Of a DNA stretch of 64,000 nt, positions 52,923-62,448 are shown in pieces; positions within the stretch are counted from its first letter, which is position 1; every line of letters starts with the position of its first letter. Made by a program: the position numbers and the translations under genes. Below the pieces are notes generated by a model. The model saw only the letters and a list, made by a program, of their open reading frames with translations. It was not told the DNA's origin and made no database searches. Source of the DNA: an uncultured Planctomyces sp. (GTDB lineage Bacteria > Planctomycetota > Planctomycetia > Planctomycetales > Planctomycetaceae); assembly GCA_937904325.1 (NCBI GenBank), contig CALGTK010000375.1, forward strand, positions 55,034-119,033. Direction: 5' to 3'.

Positions 52923-55900
52923 ATGAGTGATAAATCGCCGTCAAAGTTGATACCTGCAGAGTCGGTGTTGCCAAACATCGAACTCAGAGGCGTTCGCGTG
53001 CACAACCTCAAATCGGTTGACGTCGATGTCCCATTGAACAGTCTCACGATAATTACCGGAGTCAGTGGTTCCGGAAAGAGCAGTCTGGCGTTTGATACTC
53101 TGTATGCGGAAGGTCAGCGTCGATACATCGAAAGTTTCTCATCATCGGCTCGACGTCATCTTGATCGACTTGAGAAACCAGATGCCGACAGCATCGACGG
53201 CATCCCGCCAGCAGTCGCTTTGCGGCAAAACGCCGCTGCAAAGGCGGCATCTCGACTTGCAACCGTTGCCACAGTGACTGAGATCGACGATACGCTTCGA
53301 GTTTTATTTGCGCGGCGTGGAGTCGTTGTCTGTCCCGATTGTAAACAGCCCGTTAGCCAGGATTCAGCCGTGTCGGTTGCAGAGTCGATCGATCGGTTAC
53401 CGCCGGGTACCCGACTGCAGATTGGTTTTCCGTTGCCAGCCAGCGAGCGAGACATCGATCATGACGAATCGGCCAATGAAACAGATCGGAATCTCACGGT
53501 CGCAGAATTGCTCGAAGCCGGGTTCACCCGCACCGTAACCTTCAATCGCTTCGACGCTGAGTCGTCAACTGGTGATGGTGACTCTGCTTTGTCCGGGAGC
53601 AGTGTTTCAGTTCAGGATTTATCTTTTCAGCCTGATGATGGCGAACAGCGGATTGTGATTGTAGATCGACTCGTCTCGGGAAAAATCAGTCTAGAGCGAA
53701 TCGTAGAGGCGGTTGAAACATGCTTTGAGGAGTCCGGTGGACGGTGCATGCTGCTTGCTCAGCTGTCAACGCTCAATGTGTCTGTTGGTTTAAAGGACCA
53801 ACTAGACGCTGCAGGTAGTCGTGCGTGTGAGCCCGTACTGATCGACAATGATTCGTGGACGGTTCACCGTTTCTCTGCCAACTTTGATTGTTCAACTTGT
53901 GGCAGGTTATTTACGAAGCCGGAGCCTGCGACTCTGAGTTTTCGCAGTCCACTGGGAGCATGCCCGGATTGTTGCGGAACTGGAAGCGTTACAAAGCTGG
54001 ACTTCGACAGCATGGTCCCGGATGAGTCACTGTCACTGCGAGCCGGAGCGATCGTTGCGCTGCGAGGCGACCGATGGAAACGCGAGCGGGAGAGGCTGCT
54101 TCGCTTCGCAGAGAATTCTTGCGTGCCCCTTGACGTTGAGTTTCGAACCCTGACGTCCGAGCAGAAGGCTCTAATTTATAGTGGTGGCTCATCTCAAGTG
54201 CCTGGCACGAAGAATTCCGAGGGGCTTAGCGGTCTCTTTGAGAGACTCGAACGACGAAAACCACAGACCGCCACTCGTGAGTTTCTTAGCCAATGGCGTC
54301 AGTTCAAATGTTGCACAGCATGTGAAGGAACGCGGCTCCGCCCGGATGCCCTTGCCGTTCGTCTTGGTAGTTCGACAGACTCCGCCGGGCGCGATTGTTC
54401 GGCGTCGATCAGCGACCTGTCGTCTCAGACGGTTGATGACCTGTTGGCCTTCTTCCAAACTGAACTGACCACGTCGTTAGAAACAGCGTCCATCGCTTCA
54501 AATCTGGTTACTGACATTGTTGAGCGATTGAAGTTTCTGACGTTGGTTGGGCTTGGCTATCTGCGGCTGCACCGTGAAATGAATTCACTGTCGCGCGGCG
54601 AAGCTCAACGTGTGGCTATGACATCGATCGCCGGATCAAGTCTGGTCAACACGTTGTTCGTGATTGACGAGCCTTCGGCTGGTTTGCATTTGCGAGATGT
54701 ATCGCGTGTCGTAAGCATCGTCCGAGATATTCGAGACAGTGGAAACACGGTCGTCGTCGTCGAGCATGAACGGGAATTTCTTAACGCGGCAGATCATGTG
54801 CTTGATATCGGACCTGCCGCGGGCCGCGACGGTGGGAAACTGGTTTATGCCGGGAACACAGACGCCCTGGCGGCAGTTGCGGAGTCTGCAACCGGGCGTT
54901 GGCTCGCTGGAACGGCCACCCGCGAGACAGGAAGCGAGCACACAGCAGCGAGAGGATCAACGTGTCGACAGGCAAGAGGTTGGCTGCAGCTCAGCGATGC
55001 GACTTTTCATACCGTGAAAGATTGTTCGGTCAAGTTTCCTCTGGGTGTTCTTTGCGTCGTTACTGGCGTCAGCGGTGCGGGGAAATCTTCGTTAATTGAG
55101 AGTGTGTTGTTTCCAGCCGTTTGCAAGGAACTGGAGCAGTCGTGCTCGGTCGCCGTTGTTGGCGAATATGGTGGACTCAAAGGCGCGGATTCGATCAGCT
55201 CGGTAGAGTTGATTGATGATCGACCGCTGGCGGGTTCTCGACGCAGCAATCCGGCAACGTGGCTCAAAGTCTTTGACGAGATTCGGCGTTTGTTTGCTGA
55301 AACGGAGGCCGCTCGCAATCAAAATCTCACCGTTTCGCACTTCAGCTTCAATACTGATTCCGGTGGGCGCTGCAACAAATGCGAAGGTACGGGCCGCGTG
55401 GAGATCGACATGCAGTTTCTGGCCGACGTGTCGATGACGTGCCCGGACTGCAGCGGGACTCGTTATCTGCCGCACATTCTCGAGGTTCAGTGGCGGGCAC
55501 GAACCATCGCCGATGTGTTGGCGATGACGGCGACCGAAGCATTTTCATTCTTTCGAGGCCAGCCGAAGATTCAGAAACGACTACGGTCACTGAAGGATGT
55601 CGGTCTTGATTATCTGACCCTTGGGCAACCTCTGGCGACATTGTCCGGTGGCGAATCACAACGGCTGAAACTGGCTTCGTGCCTGGCGGCGAACAGTCGG
55701 ACGGGCTCGCTGCTCATCATGAACGAACCGACAACCGGTCTACATCCAGCGGACGTTGCTCGGTTGCTGGAATGTTTCGAAGGACTGATTTCAGTCGGAC
55801 ATTCGCTGATCGTGATTGAACATAATCTCGATGTGATTCGCCGAGCGGACCACATCATCGACATGGGGCCTGAAGCTGGGCCTGGCGGCGGGCAAGTCGT

Positions 55901-55973
55901 GGCAACAGGTTCGGTTGCCGATATTGTTGCGTGTCGAGAATCGATTACGGGGCAGTACCTAAAGAACTCGTAA
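52923..55973 (+). CDS. Divergent UvrA paralogue (excinuclease ABC subunit A-like ATPase)
   Basis: UvrA proteins are tandem ABC ATPases that recognise DNA lesions. Of 1016 residues, NBD1 has Walker A GVSGSGKSS (about 46) and Walker B LFVIDEPSAGLH (about 578). NBD2 has Walker A GVSGAGKSS (about 715), signature LSGGESQRL (about 906) and Walker B LLIMNEPTTGLHP (about 929). Zinc modules are CSTCG...CPDCCGTG and CNKCEGTG...CPDCSGTR. Two departures stand out: the NBD1 signature is LSRGEAQR (Gly to Arg) and the NBD2 Walker B aspartate is Asn. A UvrB-binding-like segment remains (about 138-270). It may be a secondary UvrA rather than the main repair enzyme. Its end overlaps the convergent methyltransferase gene by 15 nt. 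Confidence 0.87.
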   Translation: MSDKSPSKLIPAESVLPNIELRGVRVHNLKSVDVDVPLNSLTIITGVSGSGKSSLAFDTLYAEGQRRYIESFSSSARRHLDRLEKPDADSIDGIPPAVALRQNAAAKAASRLATVATVTEIDDTLRVLFARRGVVVCPDCKQPVSQDSAVSVAESIDRLPPGTRLQIGFPLPASERDIDHDESANETDRNLTVAELLEAGFTRTVTFNRFDAESSTGDGDSALSGSSVSVQDLSFQPDDGEQRIVIVDRLVSGKISLERIVEAVETCFEESGGRCMLLAQLSTLNVSVGLKDQLDAAGSRACEPVLIDNDSWTVHRFSANFDCSTCGRLFTKPEPATLSFRSPLGACPDCCGTGSVTKLDFDSMVPDESLSLRAGAIVALRGDRWKRERERLLRFAENSCVPLDVEFRTLTSEQKALIYSGGSSQVPGTKNSEGLSGLFERLERRKPQTATREFLSQWRQFKCCTACEGTRLRPDALAVRLGSSTDSAGRDCSASISDLSSQTVDDLLAFFQTELTTSLETASIASNLVTDIVERLKFLTLVGLGYLRLHREMNSLSRGEAQRVAMTSIAGSSLVNTLFVIDEPSAGLHLRDVSRVVSIVRDIRDSGNTVVVVEHEREFLNAADHVLDIGPAAGRDGGKLVYAGNTDALAAVAESATGRWLAGTATRETGSEHTAARGSTCRQARGWLQLSDATFHTVKDCSVKFPLGVLCVVTGVSGAGKSSLIESVLFPAVCKELEQSCSVAVVGEYGGLKGADSISSVELIDDRPLAGSRRSNPATWLKVFDEIRRLFAETEAARNQNLTVSHFSFNTDSGGRCNKCEGTGRVEIDMQFLADVSMTCPDCSGTRYLPHILEVQWRARTIADVLAMTATEAFSFFRGQPKIQKRLRSLKDVGLDYLTLGQPLATLSGGESQRLKLASCLAANSRTGSLLIMNEPTTGLHPADVARLLECFEGLISVGHSLIVIEHNLDVIRRADHIIDMGPEAGPGGGQVVATGSVADIVACRESITGQYLKNS

Positions 55974-57275
55974 CCAGAGTGCTCGCAAGTACTCTGATTC
56001 GGGGCAGCTTCCGGCGACGGGATGATCGGAAGATGCACCGGTGCGGTCGAAGATTTGGACTTCACGCGGCTGGCGTCTCGGGTTTTCTTCCGATTCCGTG
56101 CCAGGTACTGGTGGACCCGCCTGGCGCGCCGCGGAACGGACAAGTTTGTCGAACTCTTCATTGGTTAAGAGGCCCGCGCACGTAAACGTCACCATGATTC
56201 CGCCAGGACGAACGAGTTGCAGGGCCAGACGGTTCAGATCGAAGTGAGTGCGTCGCCCTTCTTCAATTTCCTCACGGGAATGGATCAGTTTTGGCGGATC
56301 CAATGCGAGAACGTCGAATTGTCGGCCGTTGCGAACTATGTCGCGCATCCAGGCGAAGGCATCTGCCTGAACAAAGCTGACTTTCGCCTGGTTGAGATTG
56401 GCGTTGGACTTTGCCAGTTGAAGCGGGTTTTCGTCGAGTTCTACTCCGGTTACTTCAGCAGCGTTGCCGGCTTTCTTTGCCTGAATTGCGAAACCGCCGG
56501 TGTAACAGCAGATGTCGGCGACTGATTTTCCTTCGCAGTATCCGGCAAGCTTGATACGGTTTTCGCGCTGGTCACAGAAGAAGCCGGTCTTGTGACCTTG
56601 GTTGAAATTGATGCGGAACCTCGTTCCGTATTCATGGATGGTTGTGGTGCGTGGCAGATCTGGGGAACTGATGACCGGTGCGGAAAAACCTTCCTGAGTC
56701 TCACTTTTTGGACTTGGTTTGACGATCCAATGTTTAGTGCCGCAAACGGCGGCAAGTCTTTCGGCGATCGACTGAGCACGCTGAAACATTGCCAGAGAAT
56801 ACGCTTCAAGTGACAGCACATCGTTGTAACGGTCGACAACGATTCCAGGCAGAAAATCGCCTTCTGCATGGATGAGGCGGCAGGCAGTTGTGGATTCACC
56901 GATTTTCAAGGTGTCATGACGAAACGAAACTGCGCGTTTCAGAAGTTGATCCCAGAACTCGTCATTGGGCGGTTCAGCGCCCCATCGAATGAAACGCAGG
57001 GCGACGCCAGCCGTCGAGTTGAAATAACCGTAACCAAGATGCCGGCCGTCGGTGTGCGAGATGGAAACGAGATCGCCCGGTTTCGCTTCCTGGGGGATGT
57101 TGCGAAGGCGTTTTCGGAAAACGTTTGGGTGTGGAAAGTCGGTATCAATCTGCACGGCCGGCAAAGACGACGGATCTTCGACGATGTCCAGCGGGCGTTG
57201 AGACGTGTCCAGCAACACGGGAGCCTGCCGTTGCCATTGCTTCCGTTGGGGACGCTTGTCGCGGTAGTTGGCCAT
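55959..57275 (-). CDS. PUA-domain class I rRNA methyltransferase (RlmI-like)
   Basis: This SAM-dependent RNA cytosine-C5-type methyltransferase has 438 residues. The N-terminal PUA-like domain has FPHPNVFRKRLRNIPQEAKPGDLVSI and GYGYFNSTAGVALR. A central EEHEE-like segment follows (EGDFLPGIVVDRYNDVL). The Rossmann domain has GHKTGFFCDQRENR, SAM loop VADICCYTGGFAIQAKKAG, VLALDPPKL and the late catalytic cysteine region FTCAGLL. RlmI modifies 23S rRNA C1962 in E. coli; target identity here is inferred. A 30-residue tail beyond the usual end (RTGASSDHPVAG...) lies near the 15-nt overlap with the UvrA-like gene. Confidence 0.9.
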   Translation of the reverse strand: MANYRDKRPQRKQWQRQAPVLLDTSQRPLDIVEDPSSLPAVQIDTDFPHPNVFRKRLRNIPQEAKPGDLVSISHTDGRHLGYGYFNSTAGVALRFIRWGAEPPNDEFWDQLLKRAVSFRHDTLKIGESTTACRLIHAEGDFLPGIVVDRYNDVLSLEAYSLAMFQRAQSIAERLAAVCGTKHWIVKPSPKSETQEGFSAPVISSPDLPRTTTIHEYGTRFRINFNQGHKTGFFCDQRENRIKLAGYCEGKSVADICCYTGGFAIQAKKAGNAAEVTGVELDENPLQLAKSNANLNQAKVSFVQADAFAWMRDIVRNGRQFDVLALDPPKLIHSREEIEEGRRTHFDLNRLALQLVRPGGIMVTFTCAGLLTNEEFDKLVRSAARQAGPPVPGTESEENPRRQPREVQIFDRTGASSDHPVAGSCPESEYLRALWLRVL

Positions 57276-57430
57276 TTCGACAGAAACCGATCGTACGGTG
57301 TGAGAGAGAGGAAGGTGCCGGGAAGAGTATTGGCTCGACGTTCATATCGAGGCCGTACTTTGACCTGTCGAATGATGGAAGCAACCTTGCGACGGTTGGT
57401 GGGAGTTGACGACGGTGGAAAGCCGGTCCG

Positions 57431-58756
57431 TTATTCGTGTCGCAGGGCTTCGATGGGGTCCATCAGGGCGGCTCGGCGAGCGGGGTACAAGCCGAACAGG
57501 ATTCCGACGATAACCGAGATTGAGAATGCCACTCCGACTGACCAAGGGGCGACGATCGGCTCCAGGTTTTGGATTGCCAGTGGAAGAGCGGTCCAGACAT
57601 TCGGCAGGAACTGCTTCAACACATACTGGACGCCGAAGACTGCCGGGCCGCACAGGAAACCGAAGGCGACTCCCGTCAGCCCGCCCGTGCCGGTCAGCAC
57701 GACGGTCTCAGCAAGGAACTGAGTGATGATGTCGCTGCGGCGCGCTCCCATTGCTCGTCGCACGCCGATCTCGCGAGTTCGTTCGGTGACCGTTGCCAGC
57801 ATGATATTCATGATACCGATGCCGCCCACCAGGAGTGAAATCCCGGCAATCAGAACGAGCAACACGTTGAACATGGCTCGCAGAACTTCTGCCTGGCGGA
57901 GCAGTTCCTTGGGTACGACAATCGTGTAGTCATCTTCGACGTGGTACTTTTCGAGAAGGATTCGAGCGACGGCTGCGCTTTCTTCGACAGACTCGACGTC
58001 TTCGATCATGAGCGTGATCTGGCTGATCTCGACGAGTTCGCGATCGATACCACCGGAAGGTGAAGTTGTCAGCTCGTCGCCTAACCGCGAGCGAAAGGTC
58101 GTGACGGGGATATAGATATCTCGGTTATATTCCCGTCCGGCGAGGCTGCCACCGATCGATGCGGAAGATTCGCGACTTTCCGTAACGCCAATCACGGTGT
58201 AGAAGTCCTGGTCGATCAACAGTCGTTGACCGATTGGGTTTTTCAGCGGAAACACTTCCGCAGCGACGTCGGCGGCGATAACACAAACAGTGGCGTTGTC
58301 GATCTCGTGCTGCTGCTCAAGAAATTGTCCTTGAGCCATATCGAGATGATTGATTTCGTAATAGTCGGACACGCAACCTACAAGCTGCGTTGCGATGACG
58401 TGACCCTCGTGCCGCACGACGGTCGACAGTTCCCGCATTGGAACTGCTCGTTCAACGGTGGGAATGGTCTCAACGAGACGGTCGTAATCGGCGTCGGTCA
58501 GCCCATAGATCGTGACAAAGATTCGGTCGCCGGTTCCTGACGCAGCGGGCTTGACGCTCTTGATGATGATGTTTCGAGCACCCAGTTGTTCGATCTGTTT
58601 CTGAGCCTGGTCGCTGACACCTTCCCCCAGCGCGACGAGCCAGATGACGGCCATCACGCCGATCAGGATTCCGACCATCGCGAGCGACGATCGTAACGCG
58701 TGCAGAGAAAGACTTTTGATGCCGAGCTTGAGAGTTCGCAGAACGTACGACAGCAC
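57431..58756 (-). CDS. MacB-like ABC transporter permease (FtsX family)
   Basis: The 441-residue protein has the four-span MacB/FtsX layout. A first TM follows a short amphipathic start (LRSSLAMVGILIGVMAVIWL). A large exported domain of about 230 residues (GARNIIIKSVKP..., SASIGGSLAGREYNRDIYIP) and three C-terminal spans follow. The conserved LVGGIGIMNIMLATVTERTREIGVRRAMGARRSDI precedes the third span. It starts with GTG, sharing one base with the adaptor stop (TAGTG), so translation is coupled. The ATPase subunit that must energise it is not encoded on either side. Confidence 0.93.
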   Translation of the reverse strand: MLSYVLRTLKLGIKSLSLHALRSSLAMVGILIGVMAVIWLVALGEGVSDQAQKQIEQLGARNIIIKSVKPAASGTGDRIFVTIYGLTDADYDRLVETIPTVERAVPMRELSTVVRHEGHVIATQLVGCVSDYYEINHLDMAQGQFLEQQHEIDNATVCVIAADVAAEVFPLKNPIGQRLLIDQDFYTVIGVTESRESSASIGGSLAGREYNRDIYIPVTTFRSRLGDELTTSPSGGIDRELVEISQITLMIEDVESVEESAAVARILLEKYHVEDDYTIVVPKELLRQAEVLRAMFNVLLVLIAGISLLVGGIGIMNIMLATVTERTREIGVRRAMGARRSDIITQFLAETVVLTGTGGLTGVAFGFLCGPAVFGVQYVLKQFLPNVWTALPLAIQNLEPIVAPWSVGVAFSISVIVGILFGLYPARRAALMDPIEALRHE

Positions 58757-60516
58757 TAGCGGGCTCCCGATTCGGGACGACCACTAGCTCCAGAACCGCC
58801 ACCGGATGACGGTCGTTTGGGACGATTTTTCCATTCCGCCGAAGAAACCGCTCCGTCGCCGTCCTTATCGAGTCTATCGATAGCCCCTGGCCAGGTAATC
58901 TCGTCACTCGTCAGTTTTCCATCGCTGTTCTTATCGAGACTGGCGAAACTCGGTGCTTGTCGTGAGCCACCAGAACCTCCGCCGGATTGACCACCGGATG
59001 GTTTGCCGCCACCTGCTGCTGGTGGGGGAGAGCCGCTTGATTCTCCGAATCGACTCTTGACACCCGTCGATTCATCAGCTTCCTCTTCACTCTTTTCTTC
59101 GTTGATCTGCTCGCTCATGACGGCTCGTGGATTCATAAGAATTTCTTCACCTTCGCTGACTCCGTCTTTGACTTCGACGAATTTGTCGTTGCTCAGGCCG
59201 AGAAGTAACTCGCGTTTCTGTGGCCCATCAGGAGTCTTGACATATCCGTAGAACTGATCGCCCTTCACGACGACCGACGAAACAGGCACAGTCAAGACGT
59301 CCACAAGATTTGCAATCAGAATTTCCACTTCGGCCGTCATGCCGGGTCGGAGACCTTCGCAATCGCCTTCGATTCGTACTTCAGCCGGGTACTCTTTGAC
59401 CTTGGCCGAGAAGAATGACTTCGCTTCCGGCTGGTTGGCGATCGAAGTGACAGAACCCTGGAACTCTCGATCCAGTACCTTCAGATAAACACGCTGCCCA
59501 GCGTGAACCTGTTCGACTTTTGATTCATGGACCGGAACTTTGGCCTGCATCTGCGTCAGGTCCGGAAGCTGAATGATTGTCTGACGCTCTCGGACCGGCG
59601 ACCCCTCTTCTATCTGGCTGCTGGAACTTCCGTAGCGACTGCGTTCTGCGAAGTAGACAACCATGCCTGCCTTCGGTGCAAAGATGACGCACTTCGTGAG
59701 CTGCTTCGTGAGTTTGTCAAGCTTCGCTTTTTCAAGCTTCACCGCCGCAACTTCAGATCGAGACAATGCTTCAGCCGCGTCGCGAGTTGCTTCTAAGCCA
59801 CGAGTCGTTTTTTGGCGGGTGAACTTTTCGAGCACGCTCTTCGACGTTTGCGCAAAGTCAAGATCCAGTTTGGATCGTTTTACGGCAAATTCGTCAGCTT
59901 CAACCTGGAGCGGCGTGGCGAATCCTTTTCGAGACATCCGCTGTGTGTGATCCAGGACATTTTGAGCGCTCCGCAGGTTTTCCTGAGCGATCGTGATTAA
60001 CGATTCGACTTCCTGCAGGTCTTTCAGGTAGGTCCCTTCGACATACTCCTGGACGGCGATGTCGGCCGCAGCCGCGTCCTCGGTGGCCTTGATCTGTGCA
60101 GCAAGCGCCTTCTCGTAAACGCCGGTCTGTGCGGCAAGCTGTTCTTCAATGCCCGATGAATCGAGTTCGACAATCTTCTGTTCGGCCACGACCACTGTGC
60201 CGTCATCGATGATCCACAAGATCGTGCTGCCACCAGAAATTTCACACTTCACGTCGACGTTGCTGGCACTTTGCAGCTCGCCATCGTCCGTGACAGTAAC
60301 GACCAGATTCTCGCGACCAACTGTGTGCGTCATCGCCTCGCTGTCTGAAGTTTCGCTGCCAGCATTTATTTGAGACAGCAGACCCGGTCCGAAAAAGTAC
60401 GCTCCGGCCGTGACCAGAATTGCCAGAACGGCAAGGACGACGACGACGGAATTTCCGTTCCGTCGATGATCACTCGCTACGACTGAAGATGTTTTTGAAT
60501 TTGAAGGACGCTGCAT
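58756..60516 (-). CDS. MacA/HlyD-like membrane-fusion adaptor with C-terminal EF-hands
   Basis: The ATG at 60516 has GAGG six bases upstream, giving 586 residues; the track begins 11 codons earlier. An N-terminal anchor (VVVVLAVLAILVTAGAYFF) is followed by a lipoyl-like half, a helical hairpin (about 130-280), the second lipoyl/beta-barrel part (GMVVYFAERSRYG, VHAGQRVYLKVLDREF) and a membrane-proximal domain. The tail is unusual: a Gly/Ser/Pro-rich spacer, then two EF-hand calcium loops, DKNSDGKLTSDE and DKDGDGAVSSAE, and a Gly/Ser-rich end. It pairs with the overlapping permease; no outer-membrane factor or ATPase gene is adjacent. Confidence 0.9.
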   Translation of the reverse strand: MQRPSNSKTSSVVASDHRRNGNSVVVVLAVLAILVTAGAYFFGPGLLSQINAGSETSDSEAMTHTVGRENLVVTVTDDGELQSASNVDVKCEISGGSTILWIIDDGTVVVAEQKIVELDSSGIEEQLAAQTGVYEKALAAQIKATEDAAAADIAVQEYVEGTYLKDLQEVESLITIAQENLRSAQNVLDHTQRMSRKGFATPLQVEADEFAVKRSKLDLDFAQTSKSVLEKFTRQKTTRGLEATRDAAEALSRSEVAAVKLEKAKLDKLTKQLTKCVIFAPKAGMVVYFAERSRYGSSSSQIEEGSPVRERQTIIQLPDLTQMQAKVPVHESKVEQVHAGQRVYLKVLDREFQGSVTSIANQPEAKSFFSAKVKEYPAEVRIEGDCEGLRPGMTAEVEILIANLVDVLTVPVSSVVVKGDQFYGYVKTPDGPQKRELLLGLSNDKFVEVKDGVSEGEEILMNPRAVMSEQINEEKSEEEADESTGVKSRFGESSGSPPPAAGGGKPSGGQSGGGSGGSRQAPSFASLDKNSDGKLTSDEITWPGAIDRLDKDGDGAVSSAEWKNRPKRPSSGGGSGASGRPESGAR

Positions 60517-61191
60517 TGCAACCTCACCACTAACTTGATGCGAGGTCACCGGACGACGCCGGTGTCTCGCGGGAAAAACTGATCGAATTCCAAGTCAATC
60601 GACATCTAATGAGATCTGAAACTCGTATCCCTGTTCCACTCAGGCTCATCGCAGGATTTTTTTTCAAATCGTTTGTGCAGGTCAAAACTTGACGTTGGCC
60701 AACTCAACAGCTTCGAAATCGTGCTAATCGATATTGTCCACGTTTTTCATAGTTCAATCCACTCGCAGAGTTTATCGCCGAGCGAGCCGTTGCATATGCA
60801 GTGCAAACCGCCGAAGTGCTCATCCTGCCGAAAGGACGTGCTGGTCGGGGCGCGTGATCTGCCAATTCGGCCCGATTGGTGCTGCATCAACGCGATGGAT
60901 TGTTCCAGTTCCGCAGGTCAAACTTCACTTGACGGAATCAAGGATTCGGTGTCCTACACCTCAAATTTCGTCAAGCAGGGCCAGACCTGCCCGAAACCGC
61001 ACACTGCGGTCATCGCATGTCTTCGGCTATGATTTCCCCGCCAGACTCCTAGAATCCCCCCCGTTTTCAGTCCATTCCGCGATGGCCAACCTCCCGCATG
61101 CAAATTGGCAGGGAAGGCCCTCAGCTCCTGGGCGTTTCCGTTAAAGACTGGTCACTCAGAGGCCGGTGAATAAAGGTTCAATTCAGGCGTT
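60517..61191. other. Long intergenic region between divergent adaptor and fabF genes
   Basis: This 675-nt stretch, the longest gap in the window, lies between divergent genes. Two overlapping plus-strand ORFs (60673-61032, 119 aa; 60734-61144, 136 aa) are Cys/Ser/Arg-rich, show no domain and no ribosome-binding site, and I treat them as chance frames. Promoters for both neighbours must lie here. Confidence 0.45.
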
Positions 61192-62442
61192 ATGTCACGA
61201 GTCTTCGTCACAGGGATGGGCGTTGTATCACCACTTGGAAACAGTGTTGAACACTTATGGTCAGGACTGACGGAAGGGCGATCTGGCATCGATCGGCTTC
61301 AAAGGGTCGACACGAAGGATTTGGCTGCGACCATCGGTGGAGAAGTTGAGGGGCTTGACGAGGCTCCATTTGAATTGCCTGAGCAGGTTGCCTGGCGACG
61401 CATGGACCGTGCGAGCCGGTTCGCTGTTTCAGCCGCCAGGCAGGCGATCGACGACGCCGGACTCGTTCCATCAGAATTCGGACACCGCTGCGGAGTAATT
61501 GTAGGAGCTGGCCTCAGCGGCTTGGACACACTGCAGCAGCAAACAGACGTCCTACTGAATCGTGGCCCGGACCGAGTCAGCCCATTGACGATTCCCTTGC
61601 TGATGCCAAATGCGGCTCCGGCCAATGTGAGCCTGACGTTCGAAATTCGCGGCCCCGCCTTCACAGTCAGCGCTGCCTGCGCAAGTTCCGGACTGGCGAT
61701 CATTCAGGCCACTGAACTTCTTAGAAGCGGTGCTGCCGATGTCGTGATCACTGGCGGAACCGAGTCGTCGTTGACGCGGCTCGGCATCGCCGCCTTCTGC
61801 CGCATGGGGGCGATGGCGACAAAGTACAACGACGATCCTCAGCGAGCAATCCGGCCTTTCGATGCGAACCGGTCTGGACTTGTCATGTCCGAAGGTGCAG
61901 GCATCCTGATTCTGGAATCCGAGCACAGCGTTGCTCGCCGCGGTGCGACTCCTCATGCCGAAGTTCTGGGCTACGGTTCAACGTCCGACGCCTGTCATCT
62001 GGTCAGGCCCGAACCAAGTGGACAGGGAGCGGCTCAGGCTATCCGGTACGCACTTTCGTCTGCTGGTGTTGAAGAGTCAGAAATCGCGTCGCGCACTTAC
62101 ATCAACGCTCACGGTACGGGAACAAAAGCGAACGACGTCGCCGAAACGCTAGCCTTGAAAGAGGCATTTGGGACGGCCACTCCGCAACTAAGGGTCAGCT
62201 CGACAAAGAGCATGCTCGGGCATTTGATCGGTGCGGCGGGAGCAGTCGAGTCCGTTGCTTGCGTCCGAACGTTGCAAACAGGCACCATTCCACCAACGAT
62301 CAATCTTGATACTCCCGACCCGGAATGCGATCTGAATCTGGTGACGGGTTCTGCTCAGCAGGCCGACATTCATTATGCTATTAACAACACGTTTGGCTTC
62401 GGTGGTCATAACGTAAGCCTGATCCTCGGCCGTTCTTCCTGA
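61192..62442 (+). CDS. fabF: Beta-ketoacyl-ACP synthase II-type ketosynthase
   Basis: This enzyme condenses malonyl-ACP with acyl-ACP in fatty acid or polyketide chain extension. The thiolase-fold catalytic triad is complete: Cys163 in SAACASSGLAI, His307 in INAHGTGTKANDVAE and His344 in STKSMLGHLIGAAG. The C-terminus NNTFGFGGHNVSLIL is canonical. The 416-residue length matches FabF. No ACP, FabG or other fatty acid gene is adjacent, so a role as a secondary KAS or in specialised lipid/polyketide synthesis cannot be excluded. proB follows after 6 nt, an operon partner with no obvious metabolic link. Confidence 0.93.
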   Translation: MSRVFVTGMGVVSPLGNSVEHLWSGLTEGRSGIDRLQRVDTKDLAATIGGEVEGLDEAPFELPEQVAWRRMDRASRFAVSAARQAIDDAGLVPSEFGHRCGVIVGAGLSGLDTLQQQTDVLLNRGPDRVSPLTIPLLMPNAAPANVSLTFEIRGPAFTVSAACASSGLAIIQATELLRSGAADVVITGGTESSLTRLGIAAFCRMGAMATKYNDDPQRAIRPFDANRSGLVMSEGAGILILESEHSVARRGATPHAEVLGYGSTSDACHLVRPEPSGQGAAQAIRYALSSAGVEESEIASRTYINAHGTGTKANDVAETLALKEAFGTATPQLRVSSTKSMLGHLIGAAGAVESVACVRTLQTGTIPPTINLDTPDPECDLNLVTGSAQQADIHYAINNTFGFGGHNVSLILGRSS

Positions 62443-62448
62443 GCAGGG

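Noticed and set aside
56868-57722. 284-aa plus-strand ORF
   Set aside because: It is antisense to the end regions of the rRNA methyltransferase and MacB-like permease genes, both of which have clear family motifs; it is a shadow.
60673-61144. Two overlapping plus-strand ORFs (119 and 136 aa) in the largest gap
   Set aside because: They compete in different frames, contain scattered Cys/Arg/Ser, and lack a ribosome-binding site or recognisable motif.
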